DNA from: Micromonospora rubida
GTDB lineage: Bacteria > Actinomycetota > Actinomycetes > Mycobacteriales > Micromonosporaceae
Direction of reading: 5' to 3'
Assembly (NCBI RefSeq): GCF_009908295.1
Contig: NZ_JAAALO010000005.1
Span: 357,077-421,076 of the forward strand
Length of the DNA stretch: 64,000 nucleotides
The position numbers and the translations under genes are program-made. Numbering within the stretch: the stretch's first letter is position 1; every line of letters starts with the position of its first letter. Positions 42,301 to 50,450 of the stretch are shown here, in pieces. The notes beneath the pieces were generated by a model. That model made no database searches. It was given only the letters and a program-made list of their open reading frames with translations, and was not told where the DNA came from.

Positions 42301-43391
42301 CCGACCCGGAGCCGCAACACCGTGGCCGCGCCGTCCCACGGCAGGCTGCCGTCCACGTCGATCGTGACCAGGTTGCGGTATCCGGCGGCGGCCAGCCGGT
42401 GGCTGCCCGAGATCGGCGGGTCGTCGAGGACCACCACCACGAAGGGTTCGCCGGGGCTCGGCATGGCACCCGGCTCGTACCGGCCACGGTCGTCGAGCGC
42501 CGCGCCGCCGATCAGTTTCTCCAGGTCTGCCCAGGAGTCGCAGACCAGGCGCACCGCGCCGGCGGCGTCGGTCTGCTCCCCGTGCTGGGTGTGCGGCAGC
42601 CACTTGGCCCAGTCCCAGTGCCGCAGCCGGTCGGTGCTGGCCAGCACCGCGATGTGCAGGTCCTCCGGGGAGTGGAAGGTGGCCAGCTGCGCCACCATCG
42701 CCCGGACCAGCGCGCGGTTCGCCTCGACCTCCCCGTCGAGGCTGACCCGGGCGAACCCCCGCAGGTACACGGCGACCGGCATGTCCTCGATCACCGTGTA
42801 CGCGCGCAGGAAGCGGCGCAGCGCGCTGGCACAGAGCGGTTCGAGGTCCTCCACCGGCTGGGTCTGCGGCGCCTGCAACGTCAGCGCCAACCGCTGCTGG
42901 CCGAGACCGATGCGCACCTCGGCGAAGTCGGCGTGGTTGGCCCGGCGCTCCCACAGCCGGTCGGTAGGCACCATCGCCCACAGCCGGGCCGGGTCGGGGT
43001 GGGTGAACAGCACCGACAACCGCTGCCGCTCGACGCTGCGCCGGACCTGCTTGCGGGCCTGGCCGAGGTAGCGCAGGTAGTCGCGGCGTTCGCCCTTGAG
43101 CTTGGCCTTGCGCTCCGAACCCGCCCGCATCAGCAGGGCGAACGCCATGACGATGGCCGAGAGGCCCATCAGCCCCGACGTCATGTACAGCATGATCCGG
43201 TTTTCGCCCGGCTGGAGGTAGAACAGCGCGAGCGCGCCCGAGCCCATGATCATCGGCAGGTACGTCAGCAGGTTCGCGAGCTGCCCGCCGGCCGCCTCCG
43301 GCAGGCCCGGCGGCTCCTGCAACGCGAACTCGCCCTTCTCGATCGTCGGGGCGGGCCGGCGCGGTGGCCGGGCCACCTGGATCGTGCTCAT
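39378..43391 (-). CDS. eccC: Type VII secretion motor ATPase EccC (single chain, three FtsK/SpoIIIE domains)
   Basis: The protein has 1337 residues, as usual for an unsplit EccCa-EccCb; ATG 43391 overlaps the mycP stop. Two membrane helices lie at about 36-58 and 65-90. ATPase 1 has Walker A G-A-T-G-S-G-K-S near 485 and Walker B V-L-I-V-D-E-F. ATPase 2 has G-A-P-R-S-G-K-S near 829 but a weak Walker B (L-V-V-D-G-W, no Glu). ATPase 3 has G-D-N-E-T-G-K-T near 1122 and V-L-M-D-D-Y-E. An intact first site with degenerate later sites is characteristic of EccC, where the last domain binds the Y-x-x-x-[DE] signal of substrates. Confidence 0.96.
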   Translation of the reverse strand: MSTIQVARPPRRPAPTIEKGEFALQEPPGLPEAAGGQLANLLTYLPMIMGSGALALFYLQPGENRIMLYMTSGLMGLSAIVMAFALLMRAGSERKAKLKGERRDYLRYLGQARKQVRRSVERQRLSVLFTHPDPARLWAMVPTDRLWERRANHADFAEVRIGLGQQRLALTLQAPQTQPVEDLEPLCASALRRFLRAYTVIEDMPVAVYLRGFARVSLDGEVEANRALVRAMVAQLATFHSPEDLHIAVLASTDRLRHWDWAKWLPHTQHGEQTDAAGAVRLVCDSWADLEKLIGGAALDDRGRYEPGAMPSPGEPFVVVVLDDPPISGSHRLAAAGYRNLVTIDVDGSLPWDGAATVLRLRVGEARIEKVDMSRSGDTKSTPVGRPDGLSVVRVRAMARQLAPYRLGGAGATTDGAAVAADLASLLGIADLRTLDPQRLWQARSVWEHLRVPIGVTDRGQTVELDLKESAQGGMGPHGILIGATGSGKSELIRTLVLSLALAHSSEKLNMVLVDFKGGATFLGLDGLPHVSALITNLVDELPLVDRMQDALQGELVRRQELLRRHSHTSVLEYERARAAGADLIPMPTLVLIVDEFGELLSVKSEFTDLFMMIGRLGRSLGVHLLLASQRFEEGRIHTLETHLSYRMGLRMFSSMESRSVIGVSDAYDKPLAPGSGYLRTDTTTLVKFRGAYVSGPCPVRGRRVAQPVSNSRVVGFEAGYVVPSRPIEPPPREPSVDDAPPAETTLAVIVDRLRDAGPPAHRVWLPPLGEPATLDEVLPKLVRDPQRGFGAPYGGLRVPVGLVDRPFEQRRETLVADLEGAKGHAAVVGAPRSGKSSLLRTLVSGLALTHTPREVQFYILDFGGGAMAALTGLPHVGGVANRRDRERVTRTVAEVSDILDQREEFFGRHDVESMAAYRRARAAGQHAEDPFGDVFLVVDGWFTLHQEFEGLEPTIQEIATRGLSYGVHLVISAGRWSEIRPWLRDVLQSRFELRLGDSMESEVDFRKAKTVPEAPGRGLTGDKFHFLSLVPRLGPGVLGAEPGPGDGDVAGEDGPALAALVDAVSAGWSGPPAPAVRMLPRVLARHLLPPTPGDGELRVALGLDDQRLQPVWHDFGANPHLMIFGDNETGKTNLLRHLAQAIVDRFPPQEAQVIVVDPRRNLATAFSAGQTVGYALHGKALREVLARGVPLLKGRVPGPDIGPDRLSARDWWQGPRLFVLMDDYEMVSGTMDYPAESLVDLLAHGAEIGLHVIVARSTAGAARGMSDPLLRRMWDLGSVAVLLSCPRDEGGFLGQVKPLTLPAGRAQLVRRRADAIQFQLPVIADPAGDEARKATP

Positions 43392-44626
43392 CCCGACTCT
43401 CCTCGGCGGTCTCGGTCGTCCTCGGGCTCACCGGCGCCACGCCAGCCACGACGGATGCCGAGCGGGATCAGGTACGCCACCAACCCGAGGAGACCGGCCA
43501 GCACCGCGGCGGTCAGGGCGAACTCGATGGCGCGGTCCGCACCGCCGGCGCCGTCCGATTCCTGCCGGATCGGCCCGAGCGTCGCAGGCGGCCGGGGGGC
43601 GACCCGGTCGTGTTCCTCGGCCAGGAGCGCGGTGACCGCCTGGTAGGGGTTCACCACCCCCCAGCCGAGCTGCGGGTCGGGCAGCGTGGTGCCGGGATGG
43701 TCGGCGGTCAGCTCCAGGCGCCGTTTGACCTGTGCCGCAGTGAGCCGGGGATGGTAGGAACGCACCAGTGCGGCGGCGGCGGCCACGAACGGCGTGGCAT
43801 AGCTGGTGCCGCTGTCGACCAGGTGCCCGACGCCGGCCCGGCTCAGGCTCACCACGTCCACCCCGGGAGCGACCAGATCGAGGTACGCCCCGACCTCGGA
43901 GAACTCGCTGCGCTGTCCGTCCGGCCCCACCGAGCCGACCGCCAACACCTGTGGGTAGGCGGCCGGGTACGCGACCGGATTGCCCTGCTGGGCCTCGTTC
44001 GCCACCGCCGCCACCAGCAGCACGTCGCGCTCGGCGGCGTACTCGACCGCCGCCCGCAGTTCCTCGCTGGGGAAGAACGAGCTGGCCGAGACGTTGATGA
44101 CCGAGGCTCCCGCGTCGGCGGCCACCCGGATGGACCGGGCCAGCGTCGACGCCGTGCCGTCACTGGGACCGTTCGCCTGTCGGACCGGCAGGATCATCGC
44201 ACCCGGCGCGAGGCCCACCATGCCGGTGCCGGACCTCGGCTGGGCGGCGATGATCCCGGCGACGAAGGTGCCGTGGCCGTAGCAGTCGTCGTTCGCCGAA
44301 CCGGTCCGGTTCACCACGTCGGTGCCGGGCCGCACCCGGCCCGCGAGCTGCGGCACCGACGCGTCCACCCCGGTGTCGACCACCGCCACCAGCACGCCTT
44401 CGCCCCTGGTCAGCGGCCACACGCGGGTCGGGTCGAGCCGGCGGTGCGTCCAGGGGACGGCGGGCAGCAGCTGCTGCGAGGGGGACGTGCACCGGGTCGA
44501 CGGGGCCGCGCCCGCCGGTCCGGACGGCAGGGCCGGGGCCGACAGGACAGCCAGCGCCACCCACGCGAACAGCCGCACCGGGCACCGCCGTCGCATCCCC
44601 GCCCCCTGCCGCTCCGACCCCACCAT
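43388..44626 (-). CDS. mycP: Mycosin subtilisin-like protease MycP of the ESX system
   Basis: The protein has 412 residues; ATG 44626 follows GGAAGGAC. It has a signal peptide at about 11-41 (basic R-R-R, then L-F-A-W-V-A-L-A-V-L-S-A-P-A). The catalytic triad is Asp84 (V-V-D-T-G-V-D), His118 (Y-G-H-G-T-F-V-A-G) and Ser275 (S-G-T-S-Y-A-T-P), with oxyanion Asn210. The C-terminal anchor helix is at about 362-386 (F-A-L-T-A-A-V-L-A-G-L-L-G-L-V-A). Mycosins cap the periplasmic side of the ESX complex and are needed for its stability. It is the first gene of the ESX operon and is coupled to eccC by ATGA. Confidence 0.95.
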   Translation of the reverse strand: MVGSERQGAGMRRRCPVRLFAWVALAVLSAPALPSGPAGAAPSTRCTSPSQQLLPAVPWTHRRLDPTRVWPLTRGEGVLVAVVDTGVDASVPQLAGRVRPGTDVVNRTGSANDDCYGHGTFVAGIIAAQPRSGTGMVGLAPGAMILPVRQANGPSDGTASTLARSIRVAADAGASVINVSASSFFPSEELRAAVEYAAERDVLLVAAVANEAQQGNPVAYPAAYPQVLAVGSVGPDGQRSEFSEVGAYLDLVAPGVDVVSLSRAGVGHLVDSGTSYATPFVAAAAALVRSYHPRLTAAQVKRRLELTADHPGTTLPDPQLGWGVVNPYQAVTALLAEEHDRVAPRPPATLGPIRQESDGAGGADRAIEFALTAAVLAGLLGLVAYLIPLGIRRGWRGAGEPEDDRDRRGESG

Positions 44627-44703
44627 GGCGTCCTTCCGCCGTGACTACGCACGCCGCCGACCCAGAGTTCACCGCGAAATGATCGGCATCGGGGACGCCG
44701 TTC

Positions 44704-47454
44704 TCACGCCACCGGGGAGTCGATGAGTTCGAACGCCCGGACCAGCTCGACGCGGGAACGGACCTGGAACTGGCGGTAGATCTTCGTGAGCGAGCCCTCC
44801 ACGGTGGTCACCGCGATGGACAGGTCCCGGGCCACCTCGCGGTTCGTGGCCCCCTGCACCACGAGGGCCACGATCCGCTTCTCCATCGGCGTGAGCGGGG
44901 TGTCCCGGCGGTTCTGGGTCGGCATGAGCCGGGCGGCCTCCCGGGCGAGCCGGTCGACGCCGGTCGTCAACCCCGCGGCGAGGCACGCCTCGGTCGCCTC
45001 GTCGAGCAGTGCCCGGGCGGCGCCGCGCCGCCGCCGCCGGCGCTCGATGCCCGCCGCCAACAGCAGGACGCGGTACAGCTCGATGGGCGTGCCCAGGGCG
45101 CGGCACCGGTCGGCCGCCGAGGAGAGCAGGTCGATGGCGTCATCGGCGCGGCCCTCGGCGAAGGCGAGCACCGCCTCGGCCCGTTGCCGGGCGGCCACGG
45201 CCAGCACGGAGGCCGGCTGGGTGTCCGCGCCGCGCAGCTCGGCCAGCAGACCGCGCGCCTGGGTCAGGTCGCCCGCGTCGGCGTGCGCCTCGACGAGGTC
45301 GGCGAGCAGCAGCCGGGTCTGGTTTCCGATCGGGAGGCCCCGGACCAGCAGGTGGGCGCGGCGCAGGACGGCGACGGCACCGGCGGGGTCGCCCGCGACG
45401 AGTCGCCAGGCACCGAGCTGTTGGCAGAACTGCGCGAGCTTGTCGAGGTCTCCGACCCGTTCGGTCGCGACGATCACCCGCTCGGCCAGCTCGACGGCGC
45501 GGGGCAGGCTGCCGGTGGCCGCCTCCGCCTCGGCCAGGGCCCAGGACACCAGGTTCGCGGACGCCGGCTCCACGTCGACCGCCAGTTGCTGGAGCCGGGC
45601 CACGGTCGCCAGCGCCGAGGCGCCCTGCCCACGCCGCCACTCGACCCGGGCCAGCAGGTGCAGCACCAGTTCGAGGCCGCCGACCGTCCCGCAGTCCTCG
45701 GCCAACCGCACGGCCGCCCGCAGCTCGTCGTACGCCTCGTCGTAGCGGTCGTTGTCGTAGTGGTGCCAGGCCAGCTCGTGGTGGATCAGCAGGGCGGCCT
45801 CACCGAGGTCGGCCCGCCCCGCCAGCAGCCGCCTGGCCTGGGCCGTCTCCTCGTCACAGGGCTGCCCCAACCGGGACTTCACCCTCAGCAGCACGTGCAG
45901 CGCGCGCAGTTCGGCCCGGACGTCGCCGGCGGTGGCCGCGGCCTGCGCCGCCCACGACGCGTCGGCCAGAGCCGCGTCGGTGCGCAGGGCGGCCGCATGG
46001 TGAGCCGCGGCGTAGACGCGCACCCACGGTTGCGGCTCGCCGCCGGCCTCGGCCTCCGCGCACGCCGCGGCCACCTGGTCACCCAGCTGCCCGATGGCGT
46101 CGCCGCTGGCCTCCAGCACAGCCAGCCAGGCGGACATCCGCAACGGTCGGGGCGCCTCGGCGGCGAGGACCTCCCCGGCCGCCTCCCGCGCCTCGCTGAG
46201 CAGCCCGCCCTGGTAGGCGTACCGGGCCTCAGCGAGCTTGCGCGTCGCCCAGCCGGCCCGGTTCGACGCCGGGGTGCGCAGCGCCGCCATGCCGATCAGT
46301 TCCCGGGCCACGCCGGAGGCGCCCCGCCGGCCGGCGAGTTCGGCGGCGGTCGTCAGTGCCACGGCGACGGTCTCGTCCTCAAGGCCGGTGGCCAGCGCCA
46401 TGTGGCGGGCCCGGTCGATCGGGTCGATGCTGACCTGGACCAGCCGCGCGTGCATCGCCATCCGGACGATCACCGGGGCCTCGGCGTAGACGGCGGCGCG
46501 CAGCAGGGGATGCCCGAACGCGACCCGGCCGCTGCTGTCCAGGTCGCAGATGCCGGCTTCGGACGCGGCGGTCAGATCCGCCTCGGCGGTGTGGCAGCCG
46601 GCCTGGTCGAGCAGGGGCAGCGTCGGCCGGTACGCGGTGGCGGCCATCCGGACGGTGTCGCGGGCGGTGGCCGGCAGCAGGGCGAGGCGTTGACGCATCA
46701 GGGTGTCGAGGTGCACCGGCACCGGCAACGGCTGGCCGGGGACCGGCCGCACGCCGCTACGGCCGACAGCGGCGGCGATCTCCAGCGCGAACAGCGGGTT
46801 CCCGCCGGAGAGCGTGCAGATCCGTTGCGCGATCTGCCGGCCGACCAGCCCACCGGCCCGTGCCACGACGACGGGCACGAGGGCGTCCATCGGCAGCGGA
46901 CCGACCTCCAGGCTGACCGCGTCCGGCAGGGCCAGTCTCGGTGTCTCGCCGGAGCGCAGCGCGCCCAGCACGCTCAGCCGCCCGGCGCCGAGCCGCCGCA
47001 GCGCGAAGGCGAGCACCTCCGCGCTGGCCTGGTCGACCCACTGGACGTCGTCCATCACCAGCGTGACGGGGGTGGCATCGGTCATGAGTCGCAGGAGGTC
47101 GAGCATCCCGAGACAGACGCCCAGGGTGTCCAGTTCCTGCCCGGCGGGGTCGCGTCGGCGCAGGGCCAGCTCGACGACCCGGAGGGTCGCCGCCGGCAAC
47201 CTCTCGAAATGCTCGGCGGGCACGCCCGCGAAGAGGTCGATCAGCGTCACGAACGGCATCCGCGCGTCGGTCTCGACCGGGCTCGCCGACAGGGACAGCC
47301 CCGGGCGTTCCCCGATCATGACGGCGATCGAGCGGAGCACCGTCGACTTGCCCATGCCCGCGTCGCCCACGAGGAGAACACGGCCACCGTCACCCAGCTT
47401 CGCCATGACGCGCGCGGTCAGTTCCTGACGACCGGCTACGGTGACGGTGGCCAT
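44704..47454 (-). CDS. LuxR-family (LAL-type) transcriptional regulator with N-terminal ATPase
   Basis: The protein has 916 residues from ATG 47454. The N-terminal P-loop is V-G-D-A-G-M-G-K-S-T (about 30-39), with Walker B-like T-L-V-M-D-D-V-Q-W. A long helical TPR-like middle follows. The C-terminal LuxR HTH is at about 850-905: L-T-P-M-E-K-R-I-V-A-L-V, then A-T-N-R-E-V-A-R-D-L and V-E-G-S-L-T-K-I-Y-R-Q. LAL proteins are ATP-dependent activators of secondary-metabolism or transport genes. It lies 77 bp upstream of mycP on the same strand, so it may be cotranscribed with, or control, the ESX operon. An 18-bp palindrome lies 51 bp before its start. Confidence 0.92.
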   Translation of the reverse strand: MATVTVAGRQELTARVMAKLGDGGRVLLVGDAGMGKSTVLRSIAVMIGERPGLSLSASPVETDARMPFVTLIDLFAGVPAEHFERLPAATLRVVELALRRRDPAGQELDTLGVCLGMLDLLRLMTDATPVTLVMDDVQWVDQASAEVLAFALRRLGAGRLSVLGALRSGETPRLALPDAVSLEVGPLPMDALVPVVVARAGGLVGRQIAQRICTLSGGNPLFALEIAAAVGRSGVRPVPGQPLPVPVHLDTLMRQRLALLPATARDTVRMAATAYRPTLPLLDQAGCHTAEADLTAASEAGICDLDSSGRVAFGHPLLRAAVYAEAPVIVRMAMHARLVQVSIDPIDRARHMALATGLEDETVAVALTTAAELAGRRGASGVARELIGMAALRTPASNRAGWATRKLAEARYAYQGGLLSEAREAAGEVLAAEAPRPLRMSAWLAVLEASGDAIGQLGDQVAAACAEAEAGGEPQPWVRVYAAAHHAAALRTDAALADASWAAQAAATAGDVRAELRALHVLLRVKSRLGQPCDEETAQARRLLAGRADLGEAALLIHHELAWHHYDNDRYDEAYDELRAAVRLAEDCGTVGGLELVLHLLARVEWRRGQGASALATVARLQQLAVDVEPASANLVSWALAEAEAATGSLPRAVELAERVIVATERVGDLDKLAQFCQQLGAWRLVAGDPAGAVAVLRRAHLLVRGLPIGNQTRLLLADLVEAHADAGDLTQARGLLAELRGADTQPASVLAVAARQRAEAVLAFAEGRADDAIDLLSSAADRCRALGTPIELYRVLLLAAGIERRRRRRGAARALLDEATEACLAAGLTTGVDRLAREAARLMPTQNRRDTPLTPMEKRIVALVVQGATNREVARDLSIAVTTVEGSLTKIYRQFQVRSRVELVRAFELIDSPVA

Positions 47455-47504
47455 GGTGTCCTCACCCTCGGGTTGATCAGATCGGCACGCGACCGATCGA
47501 GGGG

Positions 47505-47522
47505 CCGGTCGTCGACGACCGG
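47505..47522. promoter_or_regulatory. 18-bp perfect palindrome upstream of the LAL regulator
   Basis: ccggtcgtcgacgaccgg is a perfect palindrome without a loop, 51 bp before ATG 47454. It fits an operator for a dimeric regulator better than a terminator. Which protein binds it is unknown. Confidence 0.45.
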
Positions 47523-47523
47523 C

Positions 47524-47559
47524 TGGTGGTGGCCCGCCGACAGCGGGGGGCCACCACCA
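47524..47559 (-). terminator. Hairpin terminator of the ABC transporter operon
   Basis: A perfect 12-bp stem (47524-47535 with 47548-47559) has a 12-nt loop and begins 3 nt after the stop of the ATPase gene (47563-47565). It insulates the importer operon from the LAL gene. Confidence 0.75.
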
Positions 47560-47562
47560 AGA

Positions 47563-48705
47563 TCATTCTCTATTGAGCAGGTACGCCCGGTCCGGGGCGA
47601 TGGTCACGTCCACGTTGGTGCCCTCGACCAGCGCTTCCCTGGAGTCCTTGCCCGACTCGGTCACCGTGATGGTGCCGCCGGCCGTCTCCACCTCGTAGTC
47701 GATGCTCGGCCCGTGGAACGTCGAACGCAGCACCACGCCCATGCCGGTCCCACCGTCGGTGACCGGGGACAGCGTCACCGTCTCCGGACGGACCATGAGG
47801 TACGCGTCCATCGATCCGGACGCCACCGTCGGATGGGCGGGGACGCTCAGCCGTCGGCCGAGCACGGTCACCATCGCCCTACCGTCGGCGACGCCCTCCG
47901 GCACCGTCTCGACAAAATTGGCCCGGCCGATGAAGTCCGCCACGAAGACACTGGCCGGACGGGCGTAGATCTCGCCGGGCGTCGCCGCCTGCTCGACCTT
48001 GCCCTTGTTCATCACCACGATCCGGTCGGACATGCTCATGGCTTCGTCCTGGTCGTGGGTGACGTAGATGCTGGTGATCCCGAACATCTTCTGGATGCGA
48101 CGGATCTCGGCCCGCATGGCGTCGCGCAGCTTCGCGTCCAGGTTGGACAGCGGCTCGTCGAACAGCAGCACCTTCGGCTGCACCACCAGCGCCCGGGCCA
48201 ACGCGACCCGCTGCTGCTGGCCGCCCGAGAGCTCGTGCGGGCTGCGGTTCTCCAGGCCGACCAGGTTCATGCTGGTCACCGCCATCCGCATGCTCTCGGC
48301 GATGTCGGCGCGGGTACGCCGTTGCAGCCGCAGACCGTACGAGATGTTCTCCGCGACGGTCATGTGCGGGAACAGGGCGTAGCTCTGGAACACCATCGCC
48401 ATAGGTCGACGCTGGGGCGGCATGTTGTCGATGGCCTTGCCGTCGAGCAGGATGCGCCCGCTGGTGGCGTCCTCGAAACCCGCCACCATGCGCAGCGTGG
48501 TGGTCTTGCCGCAGCCCGACGGGCCCAGCAGGGTGATGAACTCCCCCGGCATGACGTCGAGCGTGACGCTCTCGACTGCGGTGACGACGCCGGCACGGCC
48601 CGTGAAGCGCTTGGTCAGAGCCTCGAGTTGCAGGCGTCCGGTGCTGGGCTCACGGCGTCCGGCGGGGTCGAGCGCAGCGGCCTCGGCGGGCGCGGCGACG
48701 GTCAT
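47563..48705 (-). CDS. ABC importer ATP-binding protein (FbpC/PotA-like)
   Basis: The protein has 380 residues; ATG 48705 overlaps the permease stop (ATGA). Walker A is G-P-S-G-C-G-K-T-T-T, the signature L-S-G-G-Q-Q-Q-R-V-A-L-A-R-A, and Walker B V-L-L-F-D-E-P-L-S-N-L-D. A C-terminal TOBE-type regulatory domain (about 265-380) is as in iron(III), phosphonate and polyamine importers. It is the cytoplasmic motor for the permease and binding protein encoded upstream. The substrate cannot be fixed from this subunit. Confidence 0.93.
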   Translation of the reverse strand: MTVAAPAEAAALDPAGRREPSTGRLQLEALTKRFTGRAGVVTAVESVTLDVMPGEFITLLGPSGCGKTTTLRMVAGFEDATSGRILLDGKAIDNMPPQRRPMAMVFQSYALFPHMTVAENISYGLRLQRRTRADIAESMRMAVTSMNLVGLENRSPHELSGGQQQRVALARALVVQPKVLLFDEPLSNLDAKLRDAMRAEIRRIQKMFGITSIYVTHDQDEAMSMSDRIVVMNKGKVEQAATPGEIYARPASVFVADFIGRANFVETVPEGVADGRAMVTVLGRRLSVPAHPTVASGSMDAYLMVRPETVTLSPVTDGGTGMGVVLRSTFHGPSIDYEVETAGGTITVTESGKDSREALVEGTNVDVTIAPDRAYLLNRE

Positions 48706-50450
48706 CGTTTCGGCCTTTCAGACTTGGCGGTGCGTTGCAGTGCGACGCCCCCACCGACGATGAGGTGGATGAGCGCGAAGGCGGCCAGTACGAGAACGGT
48801 CAGCACCGTGCAGTAGGCGAATGCCACCCCGTACCGACCGGTGCTGGCGGCGCTGAGCACCTGCGACGTGATGATCTTCGTCTCGGGCGTGACCAGCAGC
48901 ACGATCGTCGACATGGAGGTCATGCTGCGGGCGAAGCTGTAGCTGAGCCCGGTCAGCAGGGCCGGCCTGATCAACGGCAGGGTCACCCAGCGGAACGTCT
49001 GCATCGGACTGGCCCCGAGGTCGGTCGACGCCTGCTCGATCTGCGGATGCAGCTGGGTCAGGGCGCCGACCGCCGTGCGTTGGCCCGCCGGCACGCTGCG
49101 GACCACGTACGCCACGACGATGGCCATCGCGCCACCGGCGATGGCGCTGCCGCCCACCAGACTGGGGAACACCAGGTAGTCACCGATGTACCGGTCGGGC
49201 CGGTAGGCGAGCACGAACCCGATGCCCAGCACGGTGCCCGGCACGGCGACACCCAGGGTGCCGCCGAGGTCGAGCAGCCAGGCGGTACGGCGCAGGTGGC
49301 GCACCACCAGCCAGGCGATGACCAGACCGAGGATGGCGGCGACCGGAGTGGCGATGACCGCGAACGTCAGCGTGTCGAGGACCGCCTCGACCCCCACCCC
49401 GAACAGCACCTCTTCGAGGTACTCGAAGGTGAGCGTGTTGTCCACGCCGAACACCTTGGTCACCGAGCCGACGATCACCGTGCCGTAGAGGCTGACGATG
49501 ACCGCGGCGGCCAGCAGCGCCAGGCCGTACACCGGCCAACGGCTCCAGCCGGTGATCAGATGGATCGACCCGGAGGGCCGACCGGTGATGGTGGTGCGCA
49601 CCTTCTTGCTGAGCCACCGCCGCTGGCCGAAGTACATGGCCAGGGACGGCACCAGCAGAATCACGCAGTAGACGGCGGCGCTGGTGGTGTCGTACTCACC
49701 GGTGACCGCCAGGTAGGCGCGGCTGGCCAGCACCGTGTAGTCGCCACCGAGCACCAGCGGATTGGCGAGGTCGGCGATCGCCTCCACGAAGAGCAGCAGG
49801 AACGGGGCGACGAGCCCGGGAGCCAGCAGCGGCAGGATCACCCGGCGCATGATCTGCCAGCGGCTGGCGCCCATGTTCATCGCCGCCTCCTCCAGCGCCG
49901 GGTCCAGGCCCCGCATCATGCCGAGCAGGCCCAGGTACGCCACCGGGAACAGCGACAGGGACAGTACGAAGACCAGGCCGTCGAGGCCGTAGATGTCGTA
50001 CTCGAGCCCGAACAGACCGTTGCTGATCACGCCGCGCCGGCCGTACAGCACCACCGTGGCGGTGGCCACCGCGAACGGCGGGCTGACGATCGGCATCAGG
50101 GCGATGACGTGCAGGATCTTCTTACCCGGCACGTCCAGCCGGGTCTGGACGAACGCGAACAGGAACCCCAGGGCGGTGCCGAAGAGCCCGACGAGCGCCC
50201 CGAGCACCAACGTGTTGCGCAGAATTCCGAGATCGACGGCGGAGGTGAAGAACTCCGCGTACCGGGGCAGCGCGTCCGGCGCGAAGGCCGTGGCCAGCAC
50301 CGCCACGAGCGGGACCGCCGCGCCGATCGCCACCAGTACCGCGCAGATCCCGACCAGTACCCTGAGCCCCGCGCTGAGCCGACGACGCCGCCGGGGTGCG
50401 ATCACCTCGGGCGGGGCGGTCACCCCGGGGTCGGACAGCAGCGTGGTCAT
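48702..50450 (-). CDS. ABC importer permease, fused double-domain (FbpB-like)
   Basis: The protein has 582 residues; ATG 50450 overlaps the binding-protein stop. About twelve membrane helices form two tandem binding-protein-dependent permease halves, each with an EAA-type cytoplasmic loop (E-E-A-A-M-N-M-G-A-S-R-W in half one; E-Q-A-S-T-D-L-G-A-S-P in half two). Single-chain double permeases of this length are typical of ferric-iron and 2-aminoethylphosphonate importers. Confidence 0.92.
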   Translation of the reverse strand: MTTLLSDPGVTAPPEVIAPRRRRRLSAGLRVLVGICAVLVAIGAAVPLVAVLATAFAPDALPRYAEFFTSAVDLGILRNTLVLGALVGLFGTALGFLFAFVQTRLDVPGKKILHVIALMPIVSPPFAVATATVVLYGRRGVISNGLFGLEYDIYGLDGLVFVLSLSLFPVAYLGLLGMMRGLDPALEEAAMNMGASRWQIMRRVILPLLAPGLVAPFLLLFVEAIADLANPLVLGGDYTVLASRAYLAVTGEYDTTSAAVYCVILLVPSLAMYFGQRRWLSKKVRTTITGRPSGSIHLITGWSRWPVYGLALLAAAVIVSLYGTVIVGSVTKVFGVDNTLTFEYLEEVLFGVGVEAVLDTLTFAVIATPVAAILGLVIAWLVVRHLRRTAWLLDLGGTLGVAVPGTVLGIGFVLAYRPDRYIGDYLVFPSLVGGSAIAGGAMAIVVAYVVRSVPAGQRTAVGALTQLHPQIEQASTDLGASPMQTFRWVTLPLIRPALLTGLSYSFARSMTSMSTIVLLVTPETKIITSQVLSAASTGRYGVAFAYCTVLTVLVLAAFALIHLIVGGGVALQRTAKSERPKR

